A DNA stretch of 64,000 nucleotides from Solibacillus isronensis (GTDB lineage: Bacteria; Bacillota; Bacilli; Bacillales_A; Planococcaceae), in the NCBI RefSeq assembly GCF_900168685.1, contig NZ_FVZN01000014.1:1178001-1242000 (forward strand), given 5' to 3'. A model generated the notes under the pieces. The model ran no database searches, was not told the DNA's origin, and saw only the letters and a list, made by a program, of their open reading frames with translations. Of the stretch, positions 43,952 to 53,284 are shown one piece after another (positions within the stretch are counted from its first letter, which is position 1; each line of letters opens with the position of its first letter). Both the position numbers and the translations under genes were made by a program.

Positions 43952-45106
43952 TTAGCTCCAGTACTGCAATGCTAGTTGTTGTCCTTGCTGAATTTTTGCC
44001 CATTGTTCAGCTTCTGTAAGCTCATTGCCGCCATCGCAGGAAGCGAAACCACATTGGTGTGAAATGAACAAACGATCTTTGTCGATAATTTTAGACGCTT
44101 CATCAAGCATTTTAATAATGCGATCTTCATTGTCTAAAGTATTCGTTTTAGAAGATAATAGCCCTAATACAATTTCTACATTCGGTTTATCTTTGAAGAC
44201 AGCGAGTGCTTCAATAGAACCTGCACGGTCATCATCCCACTCTAAGAAGAAGCGGTCATAATTCAGTTGTTTTAAGAAGAGGTTAGCGATTTTAACGTAA
44301 GAACCACCACCCATATTACGTGAGTCGTAGTTACCGCGGCAATTATGTGTCCACATTTTTAAACCTAAACGATGGCCCACTTCAATAATTTGATTATTTA
44401 TCTCAATAAATTCAGTTGCTAACGCTTGAACTTCTTCATGATTAATTTGTTCGCCCGTAAATGGTGAATTCGGGTTGTCGTCAGCAAAAAGTTGCCATAA
44501 GCAATCATCAAATTGTAATATTTCTCCGCCAACTGCTGCATATTCTTCCACAAACTCTGTATACGCTTTTGCTAACGCTTGTTTTAAATCATCTTTTGTT
44601 TTATAAAATGCATCTGGTCCAAAATTATTCGAAAAAGATAACTCACCTAAAATATGGGAAGGTGACGGGATACATAGTTTTGTCTGGTGATCGCCGGCAC
44701 TTTTCTTCAGTTTTTTATAGATTTCGATAAAGTGATGGTTTTTCCCGCTTAGTTCACCCGTAATGCGTAAACCGATGTCTTTGCGTGTTTCGTAGTGGGA
44801 ATTGCCATCGAAGTCTTTAAAGAAATAACCATGATCTGCGATATAGCGATCGAAACCTTCAATACCCCAGGCAAAGTCTAAATGCCATAATGATTTCGAA
44901 TGCTCGCCATCTGTCACAACCGTAATGTTATGTTCGATTTCTTTTTTTACAATGTCTTGAATAGAAGCAAGTTCAACTTGTTCATAGCCTTCAAAATCTT
45001 TATAAAAAGGGTATGTAATATCATCACGTTGTTCAATTTGTTTTTTATAATTTAATAATTCATTCTGTCTTAATAGACTGCCTACTATTTGAAATTTTTC
45101 ACACAT
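43952..45106 (-). CDS. Cobalamin-independent methionine synthase-like protein, C-terminal domain only (YxjG/YxjH type)
   Basis: 384 residues from ATG 45106, chosen because AAGGAGG lies eight bases upstream; the ATG at 45112 is too close to it. It matches only the catalytic C-terminal half of MetE, as Bacillus YxjG/YxjH do. Zinc-site residues are seen: His and Cys in THNCRGN, Glu in FFLEWDDDRAG and Cys in SHQCGFAS. It probably methylates homocysteine or a related thiol with a non-folate or folate donor. A LysR regulator lies just upstream in the same direction and may control it. Confidence 0.82.
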   Translation of the reverse strand: MCEKFQIVGSLLRQNELLNYKKQIEQRDDITYPFYKDFEGYEQVELASIQDIVKKEIEHNITVVTDGEHSKSLWHLDFAWGIEGFDRYIADHGYFFKDFDGNSHYETRKDIGLRITGELSGKNHHFIEIYKKLKKSAGDHQTKLCIPSPSHILGELSFSNNFGPDAFYKTKDDLKQALAKAYTEFVEEYAAVGGEILQFDDCLWQLFADDNPNSPFTGEQINHEEVQALATEFIEINNQIIEVGHRLGLKMWTHNCRGNYDSRNMGGGSYVKIANLFLKQLNYDRFFLEWDDDRAGSIEALAVFKDKPNVEIVLGLLSSKTNTLDNEDRIIKMLDEASKIIDKDRLFISHQCGFASCDGGNELTEAEQWAKIQQGQQLALQYWS

Positions 45107-45205
45107 TTTCATTTCCTCCTTGGTCATACAACTTTTTAAGTTGGGTTAATCATACCATCGTGGAGGGTGGTATTTGAAACACGTAAAAAATATCAATCGG
45201 TATAG

Positions 45206-46135
45206 TTAAAAACTATAGCGGGAAGATACTTTTAATTCATCTTTGATCGTTTCTTTTAAATAATTGATATAGATTTCAGCGAGTTTACTAGTAGTCACAT
45301 GTTTATGGACGATATATCCTACTGTCATTGTTTCATCGACTTCCAGAGGCAGGGAGCATATATTTTTATTCAATTCCTGACTAATGACTCCTGTTGAAAT
45401 GGTATAGCCATTAAGTCCGATCAATAAATTGAAAAGTGTGGCACGGTCACTAACCTTAATATTTTTGGGGCGTGAAATGGTACTTAATATTTCCTCTGAA
45501 AAGTAAAAGGAATTAAATTCGCCCTGTTCAAAAGATAAGTACGGGTAGGCATGTAAATCCTCCAACGTAACAGATTTTTGCTGTGCCAGCGGATGTCCTA
45601 TATGGATAAATACATGTGGTTTCGCTTCAAATAATGGATAGAACTCTAAATTGGCTTCCCTTAAAAATTTCCGAATGACCTTTTCGTTAAAATTGTTTAA
45701 ATATAAAACACCGACTTCACTTTGTAAATTTTTTACGTTTTCTATAATCTCATACGTTCTCGTCTCACGAAGCGTAAATTCATATTCATCGCGGTCATAA
45801 TTTTCAAAGAGGCGTACAAATGCACTCACGACAAAGGCATAATGTTGTGAAGAAACGGAAAAATGCTGTTGGGACGGCTGAACGTTTGCATACCGTTTTT
45901 CCAGAAGTTCCGCTTGCTCGACAACTTGCCGCGCATAGCCCAAAAATTCAGTTCCTTCAGCGGTGATAGTTATCCCTTTACTAGTCCGTAAAAAAATAGT
46001 AATGCCTAACTCTTGTTCAAGCTCTTTTAATGCGTTTGAAAGGCTAGGCTGGCTAATGAATAAGTTTTGGGCAGCTTTACTAATTGACTGGTTTTTTGCT
46101 ACTTCAATTACATATTTAAGTTGTTGTAATGTCAT
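45206..46135 (-). CDS. LysR-family transcriptional regulator
   Basis: 309 residues from ATG 46135, chosen for AAAGGATT upstream; the frame reaching 46204 lacks an RBS. N-terminal winged HTH (TLQQLKYVIEVAKNQSISKA, LFISQPSLSNALKELEQELG), then the periplasmic-binding-like effector domain. It lies 99 bp upstream of the MetE-like gene on the same strand, so methionine or sulfur metabolism is a likely, unproven, target. Confidence 0.87.
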   Translation of the reverse strand: MTLQQLKYVIEVAKNQSISKAAQNLFISQPSLSNALKELEQELGITIFLRTSKGITITAEGTEFLGYARQVVEQAELLEKRYANVQPSQQHFSVSSQHYAFVVSAFVRLFENYDRDEYEFTLRETRTYEIIENVKNLQSEVGVLYLNNFNEKVIRKFLREANLEFYPLFEAKPHVFIHIGHPLAQQKSVTLEDLHAYPYLSFEQGEFNSFYFSEEILSTISRPKNIKVSDRATLFNLLIGLNGYTISTGVISQELNKNICSLPLEVDETMTVGYIVHKHVTTSKLAEIYINYLKETIKDELKVSSRYSF

Positions 46136-46206
46136 AATAAAATCCTTTCTTTCTTCTAGAAGTAGTGTAGCAAATAGTACGCTGGATCTGCAAAAAGAAA
46201 TCAATA

Positions 46207-46241
46207 AACAAAAAGCTACCGTTATTGGAAATCACGATAGC
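46207..46241 (-). terminator. Terminator of the MFS gene
   Basis: GCTACCGT (46215-46222) pairs with ACGATAGC (46234-46241) allowing one G-U pair; AAAAA to its left gives a U-run on the minus strand. Confidence 0.6.
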
Positions 46242-46263
46242 CTTTGAAGAGGGTGTCTCAATA

Positions 46264-47472
46264 TTATGTTAGCTTCTCTTTTGCAAACAGTGGTTTGTTG
46301 TTTAACAGATGGAAATAGACGATACATGCAATGACAACACCGATTAAAGCAAAGGTGCTTGTTGTCAGCTGAATCGTGTAGATTTCCGCCAAGAATCCGA
46401 TAATCAAGGTTAAAGTGATCTGCATCACACTTTCAATCAGCCCAAGAGAACTGCCGAACCGTCCCATCAATTCAGTCGGGATGGTCTGCTGGTAAAATGT
46501 CGCGTAGCCCGCATTGCTGAATGCCATAAACAGTCCGAGCAAAATAAACGCAGCGACCGCAATCATTAAATTAGATGAAAAATAAAATATAAAGTAGGAA
46601 AGTAACGTACATGTAAACCCGAGGCCGATGTACGAAACAAGAGACAGCTTTTTCACGAATCGGGCAGCCAAATAGCCACCGACAATGGCACCGATTCCTG
46701 TGATTCCTACAATGATGCCGTATACCGAATCCGTCACTTTATGAAAATCTTTTAAAAAAGACATTTCCTGGGAATCAAGTGAAAAGCAAATCATCAGTGC
46801 TGTTGAATATAAAACGAAAAATTTCAGCAGCGTTTTCCTTTGTGAGATAAATTTCCAAACAATGATAAAATCATCTCGGATAACAGCAAGTGTGAGTACC
46901 GTTGATTGAGTGGACGACTTGACCTCTTGATTTGGCAGCAAATACATCATAAATGCGCTAAACAAAAGCATAAACCCATTCACCAACATCGCCGTAGCGG
47001 TACTGCTCATGGCAATAATGGCACCACTTAAAGCAGGGCCGATCATAAAGCTCCCTGAACCGAGCATGCTGTTGATGGCATTAAAGCGCAGGCGATCATT
47101 TGGTAAAACAAGTTTTGTAATCATAAATGTGCTGCTTGGATTGGCAAAACAGACCGCGATATTGGCCAAAAAGATCAAACCGTAAATGAGCCAAATTTCC
47201 GAAAGCAGCGCCATCAAACAAACGATACCAGCGCGGAAAACATCACAAACAATTAAAATGATTCTTTTATTCGTTCTGTCTACGATGGAGCCTGCAAAAA
47301 AACTGCACAAAATGCGGGCAATCGGGCCAATGATATAGATGCCGGCAACAGCTGCCGGTGATTCGGTCAAATGCCAGACCGATAGATTGAGCGCGATCAA
47401 GTAAATCCAGCTGCCCAGTTTGGATGCGCCAAAACCGAACCACAAATAAAAATACTCTTTTCTTAACTCCAA
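46264..47472 (-). CDS. Major facilitator superfamily transporter
   Basis: 402 residues with twelve predicted membrane segments; motif A-like sequences (FAGSIVDRTNKRIILIVCD) identify the drug:proton or macrolide-type efflux MFS group. The substrate is unknown. It follows the HTH-TPR regulator gene by 12 bp and is likely co-transcribed and controlled by it. Confidence 0.83.
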   Translation of the reverse strand: MELRKEYFYLWFGFGASKLGSWIYLIALNLSVWHLTESPAAVAGIYIIGPIARILCSFFAGSIVDRTNKRIILIVCDVFRAGIVCLMALLSEIWLIYGLIFLANIAVCFANPSSTFMITKLVLPNDRLRFNAINSMLGSGSFMIGPALSGAIIAMSSTATAMLVNGFMLLFSAFMMYLLPNQEVKSSTQSTVLTLAVIRDDFIIVWKFISQRKTLLKFFVLYSTALMICFSLDSQEMSFLKDFHKVTDSVYGIIVGITGIGAIVGGYLAARFVKKLSLVSYIGLGFTCTLLSYFIFYFSSNLMIAVAAFILLGLFMAFSNAGYATFYQQTIPTELMGRFGSSLGLIESVMQITLTLIIGFLAEIYTIQLTTSTFALIGVVIACIVYFHLLNNKPLFAKEKLT

Positions 47473-47484
47473 ATCATCACCCCC

Positions 47485-48756
47485 TTAACTGCTCATTCGC
47501 TGCCGTATTTTTTCACTTGCATATAATGCCTGCTTAAAGCAGTGGCTCGCCTGTTTATAGGCATGGAGCTGCTCGTAAAACTGTGCCCATAATGGAGCAT
47601 AGAACAGAATCAGCGAATAATACTGTTGTTCGTTGAAATGCGGAAAAGCTTCATCCTCCAGCAATTTCAACCCGTGGATCGTATATTCAGTTTCAACCGC
47701 ATACGCTAATAGTCTGCGCTGATAAATATGATGGGGAACAGTAAATTGCTGTTCTTCATAGCGTTTTAACAGTATATTCAACTGTTTGAAATCCTTCTGC
47801 GCAAAGCATGTGCGCATCCAGTTAATTGCTGAATGCAAGTCTTCATCGTAGTCATTTGCCGATTTATAATGTTTGGATGCTTCCATATAATTTTCCTGGC
47901 ATTCGTAACAATACGCGATATTGTTATGCAGTGAGCTCCATTGCATCGGTGTTTGAATTGATGGGACATTCGCAAGCAAATTAAGCCCTGCTTCAAACTC
48001 CTTGAGCGCTTCCTGGAATCGATGTGAATCATTGAAAATCACACCCTTCATGGAGTAAAGCTTCAATTGAAATAACGGTTTATACTGATGGGTGAAAAAC
48101 TGCTGTGCCAGTTCAACATGTTCGAGTGCCTTTTGTAACTTATAGCTTCGGTGATTTGCAAAAGCGATATGATAATGGTAGTTGGCGAGTTCAAATGGGT
48201 GGGTATTGGATAGAAGTTGCGCCAATTGATCGTTCTCTTCTTTAATGGACAACTGTTCAAATTCCTGAAAAGAAAGATGACCGAAAGCGGTAATCGCTAC
48301 GAATAGCTGTGTAATCCGGTCTTTTTTCCAGCTGACGAACGGTTTGATTTCATTTAGTATTGTTCTCGCCCTATCATCTTCTTTTATCGAGTAAAGGAAA
48401 CGAGCATATACAAGCTTTGCCATCAGCTGCTGTTCAAATGGCGGCTCATCGTTTTGCATAACGGTTAATTGTTCGATTTCACCAGCAGTAAACTCTGCAT
48501 TCGACAATAATTTTTCGTATAACTGCTCCAAAAAAGTGGTTTGGCTTTTCAGTTGTTGTTCGAGTTTGTTGAAATCGATGCCCAAGTTTTCAAACAGCTG
48601 CTCATACATCGAATGTTCTGCAACAACGATTCCGTTTTCAATCCGGCTTAAATATGAAGGGGTACAAATGCCGAATGCAACGTCATCCTGTTTTTGCTTC
48701 TTTTTCTGGCGATAATATTTTAATAGCTTTCCCCAAGCTTGTTCATTGTTTTCCAT
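47485..48756 (-). CDS. HTH-TPR regulator of the Rgg/PlcR-like (RRNPP) type
   Basis: 423 residues: a Xre-type helix-turn-helix (about 9-62, LLKYYRQKKKQKQDDVAFGI, SYLSRIENG) and a long all-helical region with tetratricopeptide-like repeats (for example YKLQKALEHVELAQQFF, FQEALKEFEAGLNLL, YMEASKHYKSANDY). This layout is that of peptide-sensing regulators (PlcR, Rgg, PrgX). No pheromone precursor ORF is visible on either side. It leads a two-gene operon with the MFS transporter. Confidence 0.78.
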   Translation of the reverse strand: MENNEQAWGKLLKYYRQKKKQKQDDVAFGICTPSYLSRIENGIVVAEHSMYEQLFENLGIDFNKLEQQLKSQTTFLEQLYEKLLSNAEFTAGEIEQLTVMQNDEPPFEQQLMAKLVYARFLYSIKEDDRARTILNEIKPFVSWKKDRITQLFVAITAFGHLSFQEFEQLSIKEENDQLAQLLSNTHPFELANYHYHIAFANHRSYKLQKALEHVELAQQFFTHQYKPLFQLKLYSMKGVIFNDSHRFQEALKEFEAGLNLLANVPSIQTPMQWSSLHNNIAYCYECQENYMEASKHYKSANDYDEDLHSAINWMRTCFAQKDFKQLNILLKRYEEQQFTVPHHIYQRRLLAYAVETEYTIHGLKLLEDEAFPHFNEQQYYSLILFYAPLWAQFYEQLHAYKQASHCFKQALYASEKIRQRMSS

Positions 48757-48970
48757 AAAAACACCTCATAATTAGTTTATCAAATTACTAAGCAGGAATA
48801 TTGCGAATTTTCTTTAGAAAGTGCACAATTAACGTTACGAAAATGGTAAACTTACACAAATCATTAAAGGTTTACATATTTTAATTGCATATTCGGAAAT
48901 AGCTCTATATGATAAGAAAATAAAAAAGGGTTTATTGTTTTAAATGGGAGCTTAGATTGGAGAGATAGTA

Positions 48971-49519
48971 ATGTTTTTTTATGAAGTAGATAATGAAATT
49001 CAATTAAAATTAATAACACAAAATGATGCAGAAGAAATCTTTGCTTTCATTGACCGTTCACGTGATTATTTACGTGAATGGCTTGGGTGGGTTGATAATA
49101 CAAAAACTGTTGAAGATACACGCGATTTTTCTGCAATGAATTTAGAAAAATTTGCAAAGCGTGAAGGTCTGGATACAGCGATTTTTTATAAAGGGCAATT
49201 TGTCGGGAAAGTATCGATCAACACGATTAACTGGTCTCTGAAAAAATGCGAGATCGGCTACTTTTTAGATGAAGAATATCAAGGGGAAGGCATAATGACA
49301 CGCGCTGTGAAAGGCATCATTGATATCGCCTTCAACGAATATAAGCTTGGAAAAGTCGAAATTCATGCTGCTGTTAACAATACGAAAAGTCGTCATATTG
49401 CGGAGCGCCTTGGTTTTATGCATGAAGGGACAATCCGTCAGGCGGAATGGCTGTACAATCACTATGTCGATCATGCGGTATATGGTCTTTTAAAAGACGA
49501 ATGGGTTGGAGAATATTAA
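48971..49519 (+). CDS. RimJ/RimL-type GNAT acetyltransferase (YdaF-like)
   Basis: 182 residues. GNAT motif A is EIGYFLDEEYQGEGIMTRAV with the QGEGI loop, and NTKSRHIAERLGFMHEGTIRQAEWL is the C-terminal signature of RimL-like ribosomal-protein or small-molecule acetyltransferases. Bacillus YdaF is close in length and pattern. GGAGAG precedes the ATG. Monocistronic, with a terminator. Confidence 0.85.
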   Translation: MFFYEVDNEIQLKLITQNDAEEIFAFIDRSRDYLREWLGWVDNTKTVEDTRDFSAMNLEKFAKREGLDTAIFYKGQFVGKVSINTINWSLKKCEIGYFLDEEYQGEGIMTRAVKGIIDIAFNEYKLGKVEIHAAVNNTKSRHIAERLGFMHEGTIRQAEWLYNHYVDHAVYGLLKDEWVGEY

Positions 49520-49531
49520 TAACTGTTTTCG

Positions 49532-49560
49532 CCTCATCAGAAGTTCCTGATGAGGTTTTT
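49532..49560 (+). terminator. Terminator of the acetyltransferase gene
   Basis: CCTCATCAG (49532-49540) pairs with CTGATGAGG (49547-49555), followed by TTTTT. Confidence 0.85.
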
Positions 49561-49719
49561 TGTAGTTAAAATTATAATTTAATGAAACTTTTTCCATACT
49601 CACCCAGTATAGTAATTAGAATCTATTACATGTAAGTCATTCATGCCACTACATATAGCATCCAGGTACGCAAATAAATGCTTGTAATAGAAGAATTAGC
49701 AGAAAGCAGGTGTGGGCAA

Positions 49720-50625
49720 TTGTCACAGCCAATTGTAGAAATTAAAAATTTGAACAAAACGATTAAAGGCAAACACATTATTAAAGACTTGAACCTGGAC
49801 TTTTATCCGGGTCAGATCACTGGTTTTTTGGGACCAAATGGAGCTGGTAAAACAACCTCAATCCGCATGATGACGGGATTAATGTATCCTTCAAAAGGAG
49901 AAGTAATCATCGATGGGAAAAAGCTTTCGACAAATTATGAAGAAGCAATCAGTAATATCGGTGTAATCGTTGAAAACCCGGAAATGTATAAATATATGTC
50001 AGGGTATAAAAACTTGCAGCACTTTGCCCGTATGCATAAAGGAGTAACGAAACAGCGTATTGATGAAGTTGTAGCTCAAGTCGGTCTGCAAAATCGTATA
50101 CATGAAAAAGTTAAAACGTATTCGCTAGGGATGCGTCAGCGCCTCGGACTGGCACAGGCGATGCTGCACCGTCCTAAGTTTTTAATTTTGGATGAGCCGA
50201 CAAATGGTCTCGATCCTGCCGGTATCCGTGAATTCCGCATGTATTTGCGTAAAATTGCCGTAGAAGATAATGTCGCAATCGTTGTATCAAGTCACCTTTT
50301 ATCCGAAATCGAGTTAATGGTAGACCGGATCGCGATTATCCAAAATGGTGAGCTGATTGATATTCGTGAACTGCAACATGTCGCGGCAGCACAATATTAC
50401 ATTGAAGTCGGTCAACCGGATCAGCTTCAGGCGATGTTTGAAGAGCCGTTAACTAAAGAGAATGGCGGCTATGTAGTCAATCTGACAAAAGAAGAAGTGC
50501 CTGCACTTATTCGTAAACTAGTTGAATCAGGCATTGATCTATATACGATCCAGCCGATTCAAAAACGTCTTGAAGATCAATTTATCGAGATGACAGGTGG
50601 AGGTGCAATCGATGCAATACGTTAA
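49720..50625 (+). CDS. ABC transporter ATP-binding protein, DrrA/BcrA type
   Basis: About 301 residues from TTG 49720 (AGGTG eight bases upstream); ATG 49678 in the same frame has a weaker RBS and would add 14 residues. Walker A GPNGAGKTT, Q-loop VIVENPEM, signature LGMRQRLGLAQAM, Walker B FLILDEPTNGLDP, H-loop SSHLLSE. This subgroup pairs with ABC-2 permeases and often exports peptide antibiotics (bacitracin type). Its last 14 bases overlap the permease gene. Confidence 0.85.
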   Translation: MSQPIVEIKNLNKTIKGKHIIKDLNLDFYPGQITGFLGPNGAGKTTSIRMMTGLMYPSKGEVIIDGKKLSTNYEEAISNIGVIVENPEMYKYMSGYKNLQHFARMHKGVTKQRIDEVVAQVGLQNRIHEKVKTYSLGMRQRLGLAQAMLHRPKFLILDEPTNGLDPAGIREFRMYLRKIAVEDNVAIVVSSHLLSEIELMVDRIAIIQNGELIDIRELQHVAAAQYYIEVGQPDQLQAMFEEPLTKENGGYVVNLTKEEVPALIRKLVESGIDLYTIQPIQKRLEDQFIEMTGGGAIDAIR

Positions 50626-51550
50626 AAATGAATGGATTAAAATGTGGTCGCAAAAAAATGCATGGATCATGTGCGGTCTTTTAATTGTGTTAATCGTATT
50701 TGTTGCAGGGATGAACAAATATTATGATGTGGATTCAAGTACAAAAGAAGCACGCTTGGCAGCTAATGAAGAATTATTGGCACATCCGAAAGAAATGCTT
50801 GCTTCAGAAGATTTAATGCCGGAAGATGAGCAATATTTCAAGGAAGAAATTGCGATGATTGAATACCGTATCGCCAATGATTTACCACCATCAAATGCTA
50901 TGACATTTACGGAACATATGGACTTATCGTTAACTTTGACAATTATGGTAACAGGCATATTTACTGTCGTTATTGCGGCAGGTATCGTTTCATCTGAGTT
51001 TGGTACTGGTACGATAAAAATGTTGCTGACTCGCCCTGTAGCACGATGGAAAATCTTACTTTCAAAACTTGTTGCATCGATTCTTTATGGTATTGCTTTA
51101 TTTGCTTCGGGAATCGTTGTCGCTCTAATTGTCGGGATGGCATTGTTCGGTACCGACAGTGCAATTGCGTTATCGGTCGTTGATGGGCAAGTTGTACAGG
51201 AAACGGTAGAGAATACATTTGTTGAAACGACGCTTTATTCGCTTGGCTCGATTATTATGACAATCTTATTTGCATTCATGATCGGTACAATTTTTGGTTC
51301 AAGTACGTTAGCGGTAAGTTTATCGCTGTTTATCTTGTTAATGGGTTCTACAGCAACAATGTTTATCGCCCAATATGATTTTGCGAAATACATTTGGTTT
51401 GCGAATGATTTATCCTATTATGCACCGGGAAGTATGCCGATGATTGAAGGCTTAACGTTTACGTTCTCATTAATTGTCAATATCGTGTATGCGATTGTCT
51501 TCCTCGCGATTACATTCGGTTACTTTATGAAGCGTGACGTAACAGCTTAA
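50612..51550 (+). CDS. ABC-2-type permease of the exporter
   Basis: 312 residues from ATG 50612, chosen for GGAGG eight bases upstream. An N-terminal helix (about 16-34), an extracytoplasmic section of about 70 residues, then five more membrane segments, the first with SSEFGTGTIKMLLTRPVARWK, typical of ABC-2 permeases. It acts with the overlapping ATP-binding subunit. The substrate is unknown. A very strong terminator follows. Confidence 0.82.
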   Translation: MQYVKNEWIKMWSQKNAWIMCGLLIVLIVFVAGMNKYYDVDSSTKEARLAANEELLAHPKEMLASEDLMPEDEQYFKEEIAMIEYRIANDLPPSNAMTFTEHMDLSLTLTIMVTGIFTVVIAAGIVSSEFGTGTIKMLLTRPVARWKILLSKLVASILYGIALFASGIVVALIVGMALFGTDSAIALSVVDGQVVQETVENTFVETTLYSLGSIIMTILFAFMIGTIFGSSTLAVSLSLFILLMGSTATMFIAQYDFAKYIWFANDLSYYAPGSMPMIEGLTFTFSLIVNIVYAIVFLAITFGYFMKRDVTA

Positions 51551-51895
51551 TACGGAAAATTTTTTAAAACAATTAAATATAGTAAAAAAATTTAATTTAT
51601 GAAATTCCCCATTCCTTTATCTGTAAAGATTTAGGGAATGGGGAATTTTTGGTTACTGCTGTTTTGTATAAGGTATGTTGGAAGTAAATATCGGGAATTT
51701 ATGTCTCTATTTAATAGTAACGGCCCGTTTTGGCGAAGCTAACGATAAAAGTTCCAATTATTTTAGAACTTATAAATTAAATTGAAAATAACAGAATTTC
51801 CTCTTATTTATTGGATTCAGCGTTTACCCCGGAACATTAATAATGTAGTAAAATAGTATTCATAACAATCTGCTCAGTAAAAGGAGGTGGGGAAA
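51551..51895 (+). terminator. Terminator and gene-free stretch before dinB
   Basis: AAATTCCCCATTCC (51602-51615) pairs with GGGAATGGGGAATTT (51634-51648), with an inner CTTTA/TAAAG stem and a T-run: a strong terminator. The remaining 250 bp before dinB hold no supportable gene and no clear LexA box by eye. Confidence 0.75.
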
Positions 51896-53128
51896 ATGGC
51901 GGCGAGAATTATTTTTCATTTAGATATGAACAGTTTTTATGCTTCTGTCGAACAGGCTCATGATCCGAGTTTGAAAGGGAAACCGATTGCTGTTGCGGGG
52001 AATGCAAAGGAACGCCGCGGCATTATTGTAACAAGCTCTTATGAAGCCCGTGCAAAAGGGATTTATACGACGATGAATGTCGGGGAAGCAAAGCGAAAAT
52101 GTCCTGAACTACTGTTATTGCCTCCTGATTTCCCAAAATACCGGGCAGCTAGTGCGGCAATTTTCTCCATATTGAGAAGCTATACTGATTTAGTGGAACC
52201 TGTATCAATTGATGAAGGCTACTTAGATGTAACGGAACGCTCGAAATCACAGCATCCGCTCCAGCTAGCCGAGGAAATTCAGCTGCGTATTTTACATGAA
52301 CTTGATTTGCCGTGCTCGATTGGTATTGCCCCTAATAAGTTCCTCGCCAAAACAGCTTCCAACATGAAAAAACCGCTCGGAATTACGATTCTGAGAATTC
52401 GCGAGCTTCCGGAGCTTTTATGGCCCCAGGAAGTCGTGACAATGCATGGGGTAGGGGAGAAAACAGCGAAGAAGTTAAATACGTTCAATATTTTTACAAT
52501 CGGTGATTTGGCGCAAGCGGATGAACGGCTGTTAATACGGAATTTAGGGAAAAATGGGGCTCGACTTATCAAACGTGCAAACGGCATTGATTCGCGGCCG
52601 GTTGACCCGAACGCTATATTTGATACGAAAAGCGTCGGGAATTCGACGACACTTCCAAGGGATGAAACCGAATATTATATTTTGAAAGAAACATTTGAAA
52701 AACTGAGCAGAAGTGTATCCGAACGTCTGAAAGTAAAATATTTGGCGGGGACAACGGTGACGATTCAAATACGCAATTTCGACTGGCAAAATGCTTCGCG
52801 CAGTAAAACATTGCGGAACGCCGTTAATCAGGCAGATGAAATATTTGAAATCGCGTGGAAACTGTTTACCGAAAACTGGGATGAAACACCTGTCCGACTG
52901 ATCGGGATTACCGTTTCCAATGTTGTCGATCAATCCGAATTGACCCAGCAGCTCAGTCTGTTTAATTTTGAACAGCATATTAAAGATGAGCCGATTTTGG
53001 AACTTGTCGAAAATATTGAAAAGAAGTTCGGAAAAGGGACCATTAAACGCGGTGTCCGGGTGAAATCAAAAAGCTACGCATCAAAAACAAGCTTCAGCAA
53101 GGATTTTCTGGAGGATCATACAAAGTGA
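51896..53128 (+). CDS. dinB: DNA polymerase IV (Y family)
   Basis: 410 residues from ATG 51896, with AAAGGAGG eight bases upstream. Palm motifs HLDMNSFYASVE (catalytic Asp) and VSIDEGYLDVT (catalytic Asp-Glu), the steric-gate region, a helix-hairpin-helix stretch (MHGVGEKTAKKL) and a little-finger domain. It bypasses DNA lesions at the cost of fidelity. The C-terminus has QQLSLFNFEQ, a good beta-clamp binding motif. Monocistronic; a GC-rich hairpin (53131-53167, GCAAGCTG/CAGCTTGC) follows without a U-run. Confidence 0.93.
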   Translation: MAARIIFHLDMNSFYASVEQAHDPSLKGKPIAVAGNAKERRGIIVTSSYEARAKGIYTTMNVGEAKRKCPELLLLPPDFPKYRAASAAIFSILRSYTDLVEPVSIDEGYLDVTERSKSQHPLQLAEEIQLRILHELDLPCSIGIAPNKFLAKTASNMKKPLGITILRIRELPELLWPQEVVTMHGVGEKTAKKLNTFNIFTIGDLAQADERLLIRNLGKNGARLIKRANGIDSRPVDPNAIFDTKSVGNSTTLPRDETEYYILKETFEKLSRSVSERLKVKYLAGTTVTIQIRNFDWQNASRSKTLRNAVNQADEIFEIAWKLFTENWDETPVRLIGITVSNVVDQSELTQQLSLFNFEQHIKDEPILELVENIEKKFGKGTIKRGVRVKSKSYASKTSFSKDFLEDHTK

Positions 53129-53284
53129 ACGCAAGCTGAGTTAAAGTGGAAACTTTATACAGCTTGCAATGTTTAAATTCTCCGAAACTCATACATAGTA
53201 TTATGAGAATAATTTTCATTTAGTGAGGTAACTACGAAAGACCCATGCTATAATAGGGTTGATATTATGCTTCAGGAGGACACT

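Noticed and set aside
48757-48970. Pheromone precursor for the HTH-TPR regulator
   Set aside because: Only frames below 15 codons occur; none has a signal-like sequence.
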